From Epiperipatus broadwayi (taxonomy: Eukaryota > Onychophora > Udeonychophora > Euonychophora > Peripatidae), in assembly GCA_028023455.1 (NCBI GenBank), contig JAQFVV010012497.1:3782001-3846000 (forward strand): DNA of 64,000 nucleotides. Reading direction: 5' to 3'. Numbering within the stretch: position 1 is the first letter of the stretch; every line of letters begins with the position of its first letter. Below the pieces are notes generated by a model, which had not been told where the DNA came from, made no database searches, and saw nothing but the letters and a program-made list of their open reading frames with translations. Positions 48,335-58,345 of the stretch are shown here, piece after piece. The translations under genes were made by a program, and so were the position numbers.

Positions 48335-48646
48335 TCAATTTGCATAAATTTACATAAAGCTTTATTACAAGCATTTCTCAATTGGTAACAAGCTATGATT
48401 ATGGGAACTTAGACTTCCCGAAAGAACTCAGATGATTAATTAAGATTATTAATTATTACACTATATAGCTTCATTACATGTGTGTAAAGCACAATTATAG
48501 AATTATAAATATAGTAAGAAAATAAGCCTCCAAAATTTCTTAAGCATTTATCAAGAATCAAAATTTAAATGTTTTTAAAAAGATGGACCTAGATGTTTTT
48601 ATTGTAGATTCCATTGTGCTGCTTCTATTTTTAACAAAGTAAAATA

Positions 48647-48745
48647 TTTTGGGTTTGTTCTATTCACATCAAGCCAAAGCAATAAACAACTTTGGGTTTG
48701 TTCTATTCACATCAAGCCAATATAAATGTTCAGAAAGCAATAAAC
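48647..48745. repeat. Tandem duplication, ~42 bp
   Basis: TTTGGGTTTGTTCTATTCAC followed by ATCAAGCCAA occurs at 48649-48677 and 48691-48720. 'AAGCAATAAACAA' follows both copies, with a short extra insertion in the second. Confidence 0.9.
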
Positions 48746-49049
48746 AATTTTATCTTTTAACTCTATTTTTTTTTTCAGATAAAAATATTGATGCTTATTT
48801 TTAAATCTGAAAGATTTGTTTTTCCAATACGAGATACTTATTAGATATAAAATGTACTGCAAACATAATTTTTGGCAATATGTCATGTTAAGATCATTCT
48901 GATCACCTTCAATTGTTGGTGTTTTAAAATTAAAAACTACAGATCAAATCTAGTTTAATACAGTGATAGAATTATGCTTTTATTAAAAATATTACCAGAA
49001 GATGGCACCCATAAATATTAATATATTATTATTATTAGTTGAATGTAAT

Positions 49050-49800
49050 AGTTAGCAAGGAATGGGATAGAAGAATAGATGTGTTAATAAAGAATAGGGA
49101 AGAATTGGAGAGATAGACAACTAGTATGGAGAGTAAAACGAATTTAAATATATACAGAAATAAACAGAATATTGGATGCAAGTTAATTTATGATAATAGT
49201 AAGAAAAGTAGTTTACTGTTTAAGGCTTGAACAGGATCTTTAGCAACAGGGGAATATACCCATAAATGGAAAAATATGGGTGATTTAGTCTGCAAGTTGT
49301 GTAAATAAGGCATAGAAAATATTAGGCATCTGCTAACTGAATGTAAATGTTTGCAAGTAGAAAGAGCACAAATAATGAAGTTGTGGGAAAATAAATATAA
49401 ACAAAGAGATTATATAGAAGTTGGGTTTTTGGTTTTTATGCTGGGTTTGGGAAAAGATAAGAGGGATTTGGATATAAAGGCTTTGGTATTGACAAAGATT
49501 ATCGTTGTGGAAATGGGATGGAGCAGGATATAGAAGAATATAGGACAAACTTAGTGCAGGTAATGGAAAGGGAAGATAAAGTGGCTAACAGGTTTTTCTG
49601 GGCATAATGGGTGAGAGATTCCTGACTCTGAAAAAGGAGAAGCCACAGTGAAATCGCATTGCATTTGAATAGTATAGTATAATATCTTGAGAAGATTTCA
49701 ATGGAGATGAAAGCTGGTTTGATAAATATTATAATATAGTTATTAATAGTTGTTATTTTTAATCTTGTTTTGATTGATTATTATGATAACATTATGGACA
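49050..49800 (+). pseudogene. LINE-A 3' end, second copy
   Basis: The plus strand, broken but clearly homologous at DNA level to 39.48-39.96 kb on the minus strand. It has 'GGTGATTTAGTCTGCAAGTT', GHLVCKLCK-type sequence with one stop, IENIRHLLTECKCLQ, and IMKLWENKYKQRDYI (where the other copy has KQNDYT). The carboxy-terminal sequence to 49.53 kb reads GLGKDKRDLDIKALVLTK. The remainder, to about 49.8 kb, is probably 3' UTR ending near 'GGACAAATAAATTATATTTG'. The minus-strand frame at 49333-49548 is antisense. Confidence 0.75.
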
Positions 49801-50239
49801 AATAAATTATATTTGATATTTGATCATTATAGTAATGAATGCAATGACTATGGATTGGCTTGAATCTATCGATGAGACTCCAGTTACATCTAAAATGATC
49901 AAATCTATCTGATACTGTTCTTGAATCTAGAAAAAAATATTGTTCAGAATTTCATAAAAATTCTTACACCATAATTCTTTGATTGAAGATTCTTGATTAA
50001 ATATCTAAAAAAATGGATCTACTTACAATGTAACATACTCTTTTTTTCATCTGAATACTTACACTTATATTATTTCTATATACATAACAATAAAATATTT
50101 TTAAAAAACCAGTTACAAAAAATGAATTATTCATTGATTTAACATGTTTTTATAAAAGCTTATAGTTTTAAAGTATTTTCAATATTTTTTCTTAAATTGA
50201 AGTGAATTTCTTTAATTAGATGCCATGGAAAGGCATTAT

Positions 50240-50330
50240 AATGTAGTGAGTGGTAGGCACATCTACTTAATATGCTCATGATCTGGGGATTAAAACTAGA
50301 TAGAACTTTAAAATTTTTCAAATAATTCAG
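50240..50330 (+). mobile_element. Possible SINE-D (tRNA-like) copy
   Basis: 'TAGTGAGTGGTAGGCACATC' resembles an A-box region. 'ACTTAATATGCTCATGATCT' and 'GGGGATTAAAACTAG' resemble an anticodon-arm and B-box region of a Lys/Ile-like tRNA. It is not a functional tRNA. Related fragments at 7.2, 23.3 and 26.3 kb are weaker. Confidence 0.35.
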
Positions 50331-50671
50331 AATTTCAAAGCAATCTTAGAAGGATTGTTTGAGGTCATAATCACATCAAACAACCATTTAATTATTAAAC
50401 AAAAAATGTGAATTTAACTGCTTTTATCTAGAAACTGAAACAATAACAAAAGTGTATAAATTCTCATCAACTGGCACCATAATTCATCTTCTTATGTGGA
50501 GAGATGCCATTCTGTAGACAGAAATCCAAACTTTTTTTTTATTTAGAGTTTATGATATTATGTTTAGGTATTAATGATTAAAAAATTGATAGCCAAAAAA
50601 ATAATTGTACAATTAACACTATATATATAATTTAAATATCATTAATAAATTAAAGAAATAGAGGTTTTCTG

Positions 50672-50806
50672 CCTAGTTTTGATGCAAGAAAAGAATGATG
50701 GATTTTGGAGTCAAAATTCTATGGACCACAGCCCAAGTCTCTCACTTTTATTGGTCAAATTTCTTATGAACTCCTGAGCAGTGAACAATTTCATTATTTT
50801 TATCAG
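50672..50806 (+). mobile_element. SINE-B copy
   Basis: 'TTTTGATGCAAGAAAAGAAT', 'GGATTTTGGAGTCAAAATTC', 'TATGGACCACAGCCCAAGTC' and 'TTCTTATGAACTCCTGAGCA' are collinear with the other copies. Confidence 0.7.
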
Positions 50807-51765
50807 TAAATATAAATGTTTTATGTTTTAATCACTTTTCTAAATAACAGGTTATCAATTCTGCTTATGCAGATAATGAAGTTTGATAAATAGATTAAAG
50901 TGTTTTGAATTAGATACAAATAAATTTAAAGGATGTCATTATTGCATATATTACATTCTTATAACACACTGCAGTATTCATACATTGCAGTAATGACTTC
51001 CTTCTTTAGCTGCCTATTTATTATATATTTCAATGCTAGATTTATTAATTAAGGATGTTAATAATATCAGTTTCAGATTATGTCCTGATTAGCATATAGT
51101 CATAATTGAAATAGACTAATTTATAATAAGCTGCCATCATGCTACATATTCACATTTGACACTTGGCCATCATTACATTATGAATATAATTTGTGTAGTT
51201 GTTATATTTGTTTAGATTATTGCACCAAGGAAACCAAAAAAGATTATTTCTGAAATGCATGTAATCTGCAAAGTATAGAGCTGCAATAAAAAATATATTA
51301 TGCATGATGATTCAAAATTGATTTCTTCAAATTTATTTAAATAAGGAAGCTAAAAAGTTCAAAATATACAAAAATCATCATTTTCATATAAACAATGTTT
51401 ACACATTATGTAAGAATACAATGTTGAATCTATATGTTCTGTAAAATTAAAACTGATTTTGATTTTAAAGACAAAAATAAATATAGATTCAAACCTATAA
51501 TTAATTGTATATTACTATCCCTTCTTTTATAAATAATGTAGAGATCTTCATCTGACTATCATAAATTATTTGAAGTTTTTATCTCTCATGTCAAGAATAG
51601 TTAGATACACATTTAATATACAATATTAAATAACTACCTGTGTAAGCTATTAGACAATCATATGAAAAACAATTCTAAACTTTATCCAAATTTAAAAATT
51701 CAAGTTTTAGGTATTGCAAAAAATGCATTAACCATTGTATATTGAAAATAAAGATAACAAAGACT
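50807..51765. other. AT-rich non-coding DNA
   Basis: Nothing was recognised. Confidence 0.5.
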
Positions 51766-51767
51766 CA

Positions 51768-52168
51768 TAACTCATAGGTATGTGACAGTTCATAATCCAA
51801 AACATGTCAGTAACCATAGGTGTGTTATATATCAGCATTTGTAATTGGAGGACATATCGACATTCAAAGCTGTAGAGCATTTAGGGGAATGATATTCAAC
51901 ATCAATAGATATAGGGCATCTTAGCATCCTCAGGTTTATGGCATCTCAGTACCTTAAGTGTAGGGTGCTTCTGCATCCATAAATGTAGAACCTCTCAATA
52001 CTTACATGTAAGATGTTTCAGTGTCCATAGATATAGGATATGTCAGCACCTATAAGTATATATCATCCCAACACCCATAGGTTTGAGACATCTCAACCCT
52101 CATAGGCATAGAATATCTTAGCTCCATAGATGTAGAACATTCCAAAACATACAGGTGCATAACATCTT
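51768..52168. repeat. Degenerate minisatellite, ~25 bp unit
   Basis: About 15 diverged tandem units. The approximate consensus is CATCTCAGCACCCATAGG followed by TGTAGGA. Clear instances are 'catctcagtaccttaagtgtaggg', 'tgtttcagtgtccatagatatagga' and 'catctcaaccctcataggcatagaa'. Unit length varies from 23 to 27 bp, with one larger interruption near 51890. Units are not separated by spacers, and no reading frame is conserved. Confidence 0.85.
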
Positions 52169-52784
52169 TTTACTAGCGGAGAAGTTAACATCATATTAAA
52201 ATGATTTGTTTTGGTTTTTAGTAATCATGGTATTAGCACTCATTTGACCAACCTAAATGAATTTAGAATTTTTACTCTTTAATAATAGATGGAACTGGAC
52301 ATCTTGATAAGTTATTCTAAGACTCAACTACCTGAAAAAACCCACAAATCTATTTGTGGTTTAAACAGATTTCCAAGATTTTCCTAACTTGCATTAGACT
52401 CTAGACCATTATAAATTAAAATTACATTAAAAATAGAACTTTTATTTAACATATTCAGTGTCAAATATTAAATCACAATTTCAAACATATAAAGTTTATT
52501 AAAACAATTATAAAAATGAAGAATGGTATTGATATTCAGAAATTTGTTATTCAATTTGTGGAAAACTTTCTAAAATAAATATTATAATAAATAAAGACTT
52601 TATTATTGTGATACAATATTTTCTAATTCTATTGTAAAAAAAAAAAAAACTTTTGAACTGTGATTAAATCTAGAAATAATTACCTCTATCAGAATATTTA
52701 CAAATAAAAATCAAAAGACAATGGAATTAAAGAAAAAGATGTTAATAATTCAGAGAAACTTGTTTTATAGTAAAAACAAAGGAT
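52169..52784. other. AT-rich non-coding DNA
   Basis: Nothing recognisable; an A-run lies at 52636-52649. Confidence 0.5.
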
Positions 52785-52853
52785 AGTTATTTTATCCTGC
52801 CCTAGAGCCATCTACTGTAAGCTTTAGCAAGCAATAGGCAACATTGTGTAGGG
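52785..52853 (+). mobile_element. Family-P copy, left part (split by hAT 2)
   Basis: 'CCTGCCCTAGAGCCATCTAC', 'TGTAAGCTTTAGCAAGCAAT' match the start of family P. The copy continues at 54430 after the hAT insertion. Confidence 0.75.
52846..52853. repeat. hAT 2 target-site duplication, left
   Basis: GTGTAGGG, repeated exactly at 54430-54437; 8 bp is the hAT length. Confidence 0.9.
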
Positions 52854-53034
52854 CAGTGAGTTGCTGGTTGGTGGTACACGAAAAATAATCAATAATGGCG
52901 GACATAAAAAAAAAATTAAATCATAAAAATATAGAAACGTTTTTTCCTATAATTCATAAAAATTAATATTATACAGTAAAGTTGTTAATATGTACAGTCG
53001 ATAACGATCTTTAATGTTAATGATAAAATTGAAA

Positions 53035-53580
53035 GTATGATTAAGAAATTAGATTTTTGGAAACAATAATATATATAAGTATCGAAAACAATCAACTGGA
53101 AGTATTCGAAACTCTACATATTTTTTTGTTTGAAAATAAGGTTAGTCTGTCTCAAGATATACGAGAAAATATAATAGCACATTTAACAGGATTAAAATTG
53201 TCTTTCATGGAATATTTTCCAAAACCTGAAAACACAAATGATAATTGGATTTCAAACCCCTTTTATGCAGAAAATTTAGAAAAAGCTACATCATTATCAA
53301 TAAAGGATAAAGAAAATTTAATAGAATTATAATGTGACAGAACTTTACAAGTAGAATTCAAATGACACAATCTAATTAATTTTTGGTTAAACATTAAAGA
53401 ATATGAACAACTTTCTGAGAAAACTCTTAAATTATTATTACCGTTTACTAGTACTGAATTAGTAGGAAGAGCTTTTTCTTCATATATTTTTTTAAAAAAT
53501 AAGTATCGAAACAGATTGAATGCAGCTGTAGACTTAAGAGTATACTCCATATTTTGAACCAAATTTCAAAAAATTATGTT
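53035..53580 (+). pseudogene. hAT (ZBED5-like) transposase C-terminus
   Basis: One frame throughout, interrupted by stops at 53330 (TAA), 53372 (TGA) and about 53555 (TGA). Readable parts are SQDIRENIIAHLTGLKLSF, MEYFPKPENTNDNWISNPF, and SLSIKDKENLIEL at the first stop. After it come CDRTLQVEFK, then NLINFWLNIKEYEQLS, LLLPFTSTELVGRAFSSY and KNKYRNRLNAAVDLRV. The last two blocks are the hAT dimerisation region as found in ZBED5 and related domesticated transposases. Only the carboxy-terminal ~180 residues remain; the BED finger and catalytic core are absent. It lies in the sense orientation of the element. The minus frame at 53263-53562 is antisense. Confidence 0.85.
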
Positions 53581-53689
53581 GTTCGAAACAAGTACAAAGA
53601 TCTCATTAAATTTATTTTATAAAAATATTTGATTATGATAAGAAAATATACTAATTGTTTTTTTATAATTTTGTGTTTTTATTAAAACC

Positions 53690-54165
53690 ATTTATTAGTA
53701 AACGAAATATGACAAAATAATAGATAAATAATGAGTCGGATCAAGGCAAATCAATCTAAATTATTTAATTTGAAAGAGTGTATCAGAAAAGGATCATATC
53801 CAGAAATTAGACTCTCATTAATTCTTGATCATCTATCGTGGATTACTAGATATAAGCTAGTATTTAATCATCAAAATTTTAATCCTATTAACTTCATGCT
53901 GAACAATATAAAGAAAACAAGAATAAGAGATAGCCTGATAACCCCTGAGGTTATTTTTACCATGACTTGGGACATGCTGGATTTATCCTCTCCATGGCCC
54001 AACCAATAGCAAGATGCTCAGAAAAAGAGAAAACAGACTCAAATTTGGGAAAACCAAATGAAGGAATGAGAAAACACTTTGAACAAAATATGTACCAAAT
54101 AACCTTTAATGTAATAATGTAATCTTTAATAAATTATTTTGGAAAAAATATGAAATTTTGAACAA
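53690..54165 (+). pseudogene. Probable Tx1-like LINE 3' fragment
   Basis: An open frame at 53731-54009 reads KGSYPEIRLSLILDHLSWI then TRYKLVFNHQNF. This parallels KGSFGSVRLATYVNFVIWL then ARNKVTFEKDI at the carboxy-terminus of the 56-60 kb element, and the matching part of the 41.4-42.0 kb fragment. The zinc motif is absent, so the fragment is severely 5'-truncated. AT-rich sequence to about 54165 may be its 3' UTR. It lies inside hAT 2. No target duplication was found, and the match is short. Confidence 0.5.
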
Positions 54166-54429
54166 ACACATACATATAAATATGTTACAGTGAGTTTATA
54201 ATTTCAGTGAGTTTATAATCTGGTGTGACGTTAGGCATGTTTTAATGTAATTTGTCTCATTATGAGATGTGAATACATACATGGTTACCCTATAATATTT
54301 ATAATGCAAATAAAATAACACACTCGCAATAACAAATTTCACAAAATACAATCATTTTTATGAAGTGGTACAATTTAGTGTGATGTACTACCAAGTGGTA
54401 CACGAGCCAAAAAAGGTTGGGAAACAGTG

Positions 54430-54720
54430 GTGTAGGGTATAAAATCCTTCCCCACTTTTAGCTTAAGCTGGAACTGATGCACTTATACATCAAGCAATCA
54501 ACTATTCAAGCTAATAACTTGAAGAAAAAAAAAAAAAAGTTGAAATTTAAAAAAAACTTAAGTTTCAAACCCCAGTTTAATTCTCTTGGGTAGCTACATA
54601 AGTCTGACACCAGATCAATTACTATATAGAGATTTCAATTTTATTAATAACTAAGTCATGTAATATTATTGTTGACACAAATAAAAAACATATCAAAATC
54701 ATATACAATTTTTCAAAATC
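54430..54720 (+). mobile_element. Family-P copy, right part (after hAT 2)
   Basis: It starts with the second GTGTAGGG and continues 'TATAAAATCCTTCCCCAC', 'TTTTAGCTTAAGCTGGAACT', 'ATGCACTTATACATCAAGCA', 'ACCAGATCAATTACTATATA' and 'TTATTAATAACTA', in the order seen in other copies. Joined to 52785-52853 it forms one collinear family-P unit. Confidence 0.75.
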
Positions 54721-55194
54721 TTTTTTTTTTTTAATTTTGAAATGCACATATATGTATTTATTTTACCCTAGAGTGTATACATGCTATAAAATTATGGATA
54801 ATATATATCACGTGGTGTCAGAATATTAGAAGAAACATAACAAAAAAAAATTCTCCAAAATAACTGATATTCATTTTTGGATAAAGTATTTTTCATCTAC
54901 ACAGTCTATCAAAGTAGATGACAGTAGTATATTAAACATTGCATGCGTCTTTCAAAAATCACTTTTTTAATTTGAACAAAAATTCAGAAATTCAAATCTT
55001 CATTGGTCTTCAAAACTGATTGTTCAGTTAAATTATTAAAGTGTAATAGTTTCAATTTTTTGTTTTGATTCATATAGCCTCAACTCTATCATATTCAGCC
55101 ATTGATCAATATGGAAACACAGACTAATCCTTCTCAGTATTCATGTATTTTATAATCAATCATCATTTATCAAATTGAGAAGAACATCCATGTT
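54721..55194. other. AT-rich non-coding DNA
   Basis: No element was recognised. Confidence 0.5.
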
Positions 55195-55245
55195 TCTATA
55201 TACTTGTCTGAGTGAAATGAGAGATACATTGATAAAAACAAAAAA
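55195..55245 (+). mobile_element. SINE-C 3' tail fragment
   Basis: 'TTGTCTGAGTGAAATGAGAG' followed by 'ATACATTGATAAAAAC' matches the conserved SINE-C tail. Confidence 0.5.
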
Positions 55246-55429
55246 AAAAATTAGAAACTTTTTACTGCCTAATAGTAAACAAAAAATTTAAGGTTACCTT
55301 TGAAACTTGGTGCTGCCATTAAAAGACCACAAATTGAAAAATCATATAGCAAAGATTTGAAATTGCAAAAAAGTATAGAATATAAAAGAAAACATACTAA
55401 AAACTTATAGAGAGTAAAAGTTATTAAAC

Positions 55430-55725
55430 CACTAAACATCACATGATCACCATTCTTTATGCTTACACAAGCTGTTTACACAGAGGCATATTCCCAGACT
55501 GTTTTCTAGCCTGTGGCTTTTATCAGTGAGAATCCTTGGATCTGAGAGCACTGCACTTAGATACAAGGCTCCTCACTAATGAAAGACATAAGCTAGAAAC
55601 TAGTCTGGGAATATTGGATGAGTAAGCACTAGATAGTGATTTTCTGCACAAACCTTCCTGCATCCATTGATTACTCTGGCTTGCACTGAATGGTGCTACT
55701 GTAAGGAAAGTTTTGCCTTTACTTT
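55430..55725. mobile_element. Family-P copy with palindromic core
   Basis: Inverted core arms at about 55491-55610 share 'TTCCCAGACT.GTTTCTAGC' and 'TCA(G/C)TGAG.A..CTTG'. The flanks carry 'ACATCACATGATCACCATTC' on the left and 'CTCTGGCTTGCACTGAATGG' and 'AAAGTTTTGCCTTTA' on the right. It is closest to the 20.69 kb copy. The minus-strand open frame at 55523-55759 is incidental. Confidence 0.75.
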
Positions 55726-56110
55726 CAAATGCCTTTATTTGTGCCTCAAGACGATTCAAGAGGCATAAGTTTTACAATGCAATCAACAAGAATCATTACA
55801 AAGAAATTTAGGGAGTGTCGGTGCGTGTCAAGCACATCCGCACCCATACACTTGATTCAATGCATATGATTTTTGAACATTCAAGTATAAATGTATGGAT
55901 AGGTGAGTGGGATATTAATAGTTCCAGAAGTGCAGTGACACAAAATTCACCTGCCCTTCCAGACTTACACACATAAACCCAACTTCTTATGCTGAAATTA
56001 TTGTTCACAAAACTGTCCTATTATACATGTCCATTTCTCCATTAGTTATTTAGAGACAAAAATGTTGTTATATTAACAGCAATGTTACACTTTCAGAATA
56101 CTTCTATTCA
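55726..56110. other. Unassigned DNA, less AT-rich
   Basis: Moderate-GC sequence with a 66-codon minus-strand frame (55808-56008) of no recognisable function. It could be part of the 3' UTR of the adjacent LINE or an unidentified repeat. Confidence 0.35.
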
Positions 56111-56184
56111 TGTCTCATTATTATTTGGGGCCATAGCTTGAAAGAAACAAGGCAACCGCTTCAGTTGCAGTGGGAATATTGTCC

Positions 56185-56328
56185 TTGGATTGTCTAATTG
56201 TACAAGTCTATTTCACCATTTGAGCATTCCCAGTACTGTTATAAATGAGAAGGTGTTTGGATTGTCCAATTGTACAAGTCTATTTCACCATTAAAGCACT
56301 CCCAGTTCTGTTATAAGTGGCTTTATAG
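56185..56328. repeat. 72 bp tandem duplication
   Basis: Two copies begin TTGGATTGTCTAATTGTACA and TTGGATTGTCCAATTGTACA at 56185 and 56257, with a few differences. They lie in the probable 3' UTR of the adjacent LINE. Confidence 0.9.
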
Positions 56329-56540
56329 GTATATATGCTTATTTCTTGGTTTGCATGGCATACCACTTGTAGAGCAGTCACTTTCCCTTCTATCTATTCC
56401 TAATCTTTTATTAATTTGTTCAGGCTTAACTACCTTCATTTCCTAGGATTTATCATCGTGATATGTTAGTGCTCTTTGGGCTGTTATAATTTCTAATTAC
56501 TAATATATCGATTTATTTATTACGTAAGGTAAGCACTACA

Positions 56541-57264
56541 CTAGGCAAGGCATGGCCCTAGTTTGATCTGGTTCCAAGTCTGATCGGTTAGCCATGGCTG
56601 GCATGTCCTCTTGTCATGGTCCTTGGCGTCATTTAACAATTTGAAGTATAATACCTCAATATTGTAATCAATATCCTTTTCAAAAGTTACCTTATTTCGT
56701 GCCAACCAGATGACAAAGTTAACATAAGTTGCCAATCTAACACTGCCAAAGGAGCCCTTTTTAAAAGCTTTCACCATATCCACCCAGGCCCAGTCTTTAT
56801 CTGTGGTCTTTTGCAATGTCAGGTAGCGTAGTTTATTCCAGGTCTCACATTCCTGAAGAATGTGGGAAATTGTTTCATCGGTTTTCTTGCACAGAGGGCA
56901 TATCGGATCCATTTTATACCTCCGCTTGTGGTGGAGGAATGCAGCCGTTGGTAGGGCCTCAAGGTTAACTTTAATTATAAAGTCTAGTAATTTCGCCTCC
57001 AGCTTCCAGAACTTTGTTAATTCTTTAACCGCCTCTTACGAGGCATCTCGTTAACCCTGTAAGCCGCTTGATCCCTAGCTGAAGTCTGGTCTTAGTGATG
57101 GGACTGCTATCATTGATTAGAGCATGGGTGTCCCAGTAGGAAAGCTTGCCATTGAAAAGGGAATTGGACATTGTTACATTTTTAGTCACGAGTGTGACCT
57201 GTTGCTGTAACCAAATGTTACTCTTTCTTGGGGGGGGGGGGGTGGTCAGTGGGTTCAACCTCAT
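56541..57264 (-). pseudogene. LINE ORF2, part 3: C-terminal zinc-binding region
   Basis: It resumes in another frame at the poly-G tract. HPPPP(R)KSNIWLQQQV, then SLFNGKLSYWDTHALIND and RLTGLTRCLVRG (57025-57264). A second frame shift near 57045 follows. After it, VKELTKFWKLEAKLLDFII and KVNLEALPTAAFLHH lead into 56541-56912. There CPLCKKTDETISHILQEC has C-x2-C-x8-H-x4-C spacing, followed by KGSFGSVRLATYVNFVIWL. The frame ends in WNQIKLGPCLA at 56541. This region probably binds nucleic acid. The plus-strand frames at 56860-57054 and 57504-57779 are antisense shadows. Confidence 0.75.
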
Positions 57265-58345
57265 TTATTGGTAGGGGGCTTTCCATTTTTGGATTATCCT
57301 GAAATAGTTTGGTTAAAATATTGTGGGCTTTCTGGATTAAGAAGGTATTGATTGAATGGAGTCCGAGTCCATTTTGTGATTTAGGCCTTTGAAGGGAGTT
57401 GAGGCCAATTACTGCTGTTCTCACGCCCCAGCAAAGCCTCCTACATTGAGTCTCCACCTTTTTTATAAAGGTCTTAGTAGGGGAAAAACCGGCCAGAAAA
57501 TAAGTGATTTTGGGTAGCACAGCTGCATTTAATAGTGCGACCTTCCCCAACAAGGAGAGTGGGATCTTGGTTAGGGATGTCACTGTGTTCTTAACCTTTG
57601 TGAGAATATTTTCCTCCAGCTCCCTTCTCATGACACTAGGAGGGGAGGCCAGGCTAAAGCTGAGAAACTTCAGGGGGAGGGGTGCTCGGAATCTCCCCTG
57701 GATCTGTTTTCCAGTTCTGATCGACCACATGGCTGATTTCGCCTCATTAACTCTTAGACCTGATTCGGAACCAAATTGATCCAAGAGTTCCTCCAGCCTA
57801 CCAACCTCATCCTGTGACGAGAGGAACACCATCACATATCCATGTAGGATACGTGGCAGACTCTCTCTCAGCAAAGGGATGGCAATTCCCTCAATGGATG
57901 CCTCAATGCGTAACAGCAATGGGTTGAGGTAAGCCGTGAAGAGGAGTGCACTCAGTGGCAAGCCCTGTGGTATTGAAACAGAGGGCTGAAATCCTGGAGC
58001 CACTTGGCCATCCAGTGAGAGAAAGATTTCTCTATTCTGTAGAAGATTCTCAATCATTTGGAGATATGCCTGGGGCACTTGGAGTTTCTCCAGTATACTG
58101 AGTAACACATTGATCTGAACACAGTCAAAAGCACCGGCAAAGTCGAGTTGGACCACAACTGGCCGGACCATTTTATTCCTGCGTACATGATCCTCTATGA
58201 GGCGAAACTGACTGATGGCTTCTGCAGTCAAGCTCCCCTTCTTTGCAAATTGGAAAGCTGACAGTTTATCAATAATGATCTTCTGTATGTCTTCTTTGAT
58301 GAGGTTTTCGATTGTTTTTATCAGTAGTGGAATCATGGAAATAGG
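57218..58345 (-). pseudogene. LINE ORF2, part 2: reverse transcriptase
   Basis: It continues in the same frame after the TGA with PISMIPLLIKTIENLI. From ATG 58336, VVVQLDFAGAFDCVQ holds the first catalytic Asp (65). SIPQGLPLSALLFTAYL is the QG-S-LF motif. HGYVMVFLSS at about residue 167 stands where LINE RTs have (A/G)YADDV..F, so the Ala-Asp-Asp appears to be missing by an in-frame 9 bp deletion. GLRVNEAKSAMW, PLKFLSFSLASP, LLGKVALLNAAVLPKITYF and CRRLCWG follow, and then GLGLHSINTFLIQKAHNIL. The frame runs off at a 13-G tract (57230-57242), where it must shift to the downstream frame. Without the Asp pair the RT should be inactive. Confidence 0.85.
57230..57242. repeat. 13-G homopolymer within LINE ORF2
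   Basis: Reads as poly-C in the coding strand, encoding the Pro run HPPPP. The frame before and after differs, so the run is one base short or two long (or the reverse) relative to an intact frame. Sequencing error in the homopolymer is also possible. Confidence 0.85.

Larger units (their letters stand above)
52854..54429 (+). mobile_element. hAT DNA transposon 2, defective
   Basis: A 1,576 bp element with an exact 8 bp target duplication. The left end starts CAGTGAGTTGCTGGTTGG. The right end, reverse-complemented, starts CACTGTTTCCCAACC and continues TTTTTTGGCTCGTGTACCAC. The left end also has TGGTGGTACACG, so the subterminal GTACAC(G) region is shared in inverted orientation. It encodes only the end of a transposase and carries a likely LINE fragment inside. 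It interrupts a family-P copy. Confidence 0.9.

Noticed and set aside
48760-48850. Possible exon after the polypyrimidine-AG at about 48778
   Set aside because: The open frame that follows ends at a stop and no donor site precedes it.
51768-52168. CRISPR array
   Set aside because: Units are adjacent and diverged with no unique spacers, in a eukaryotic context.
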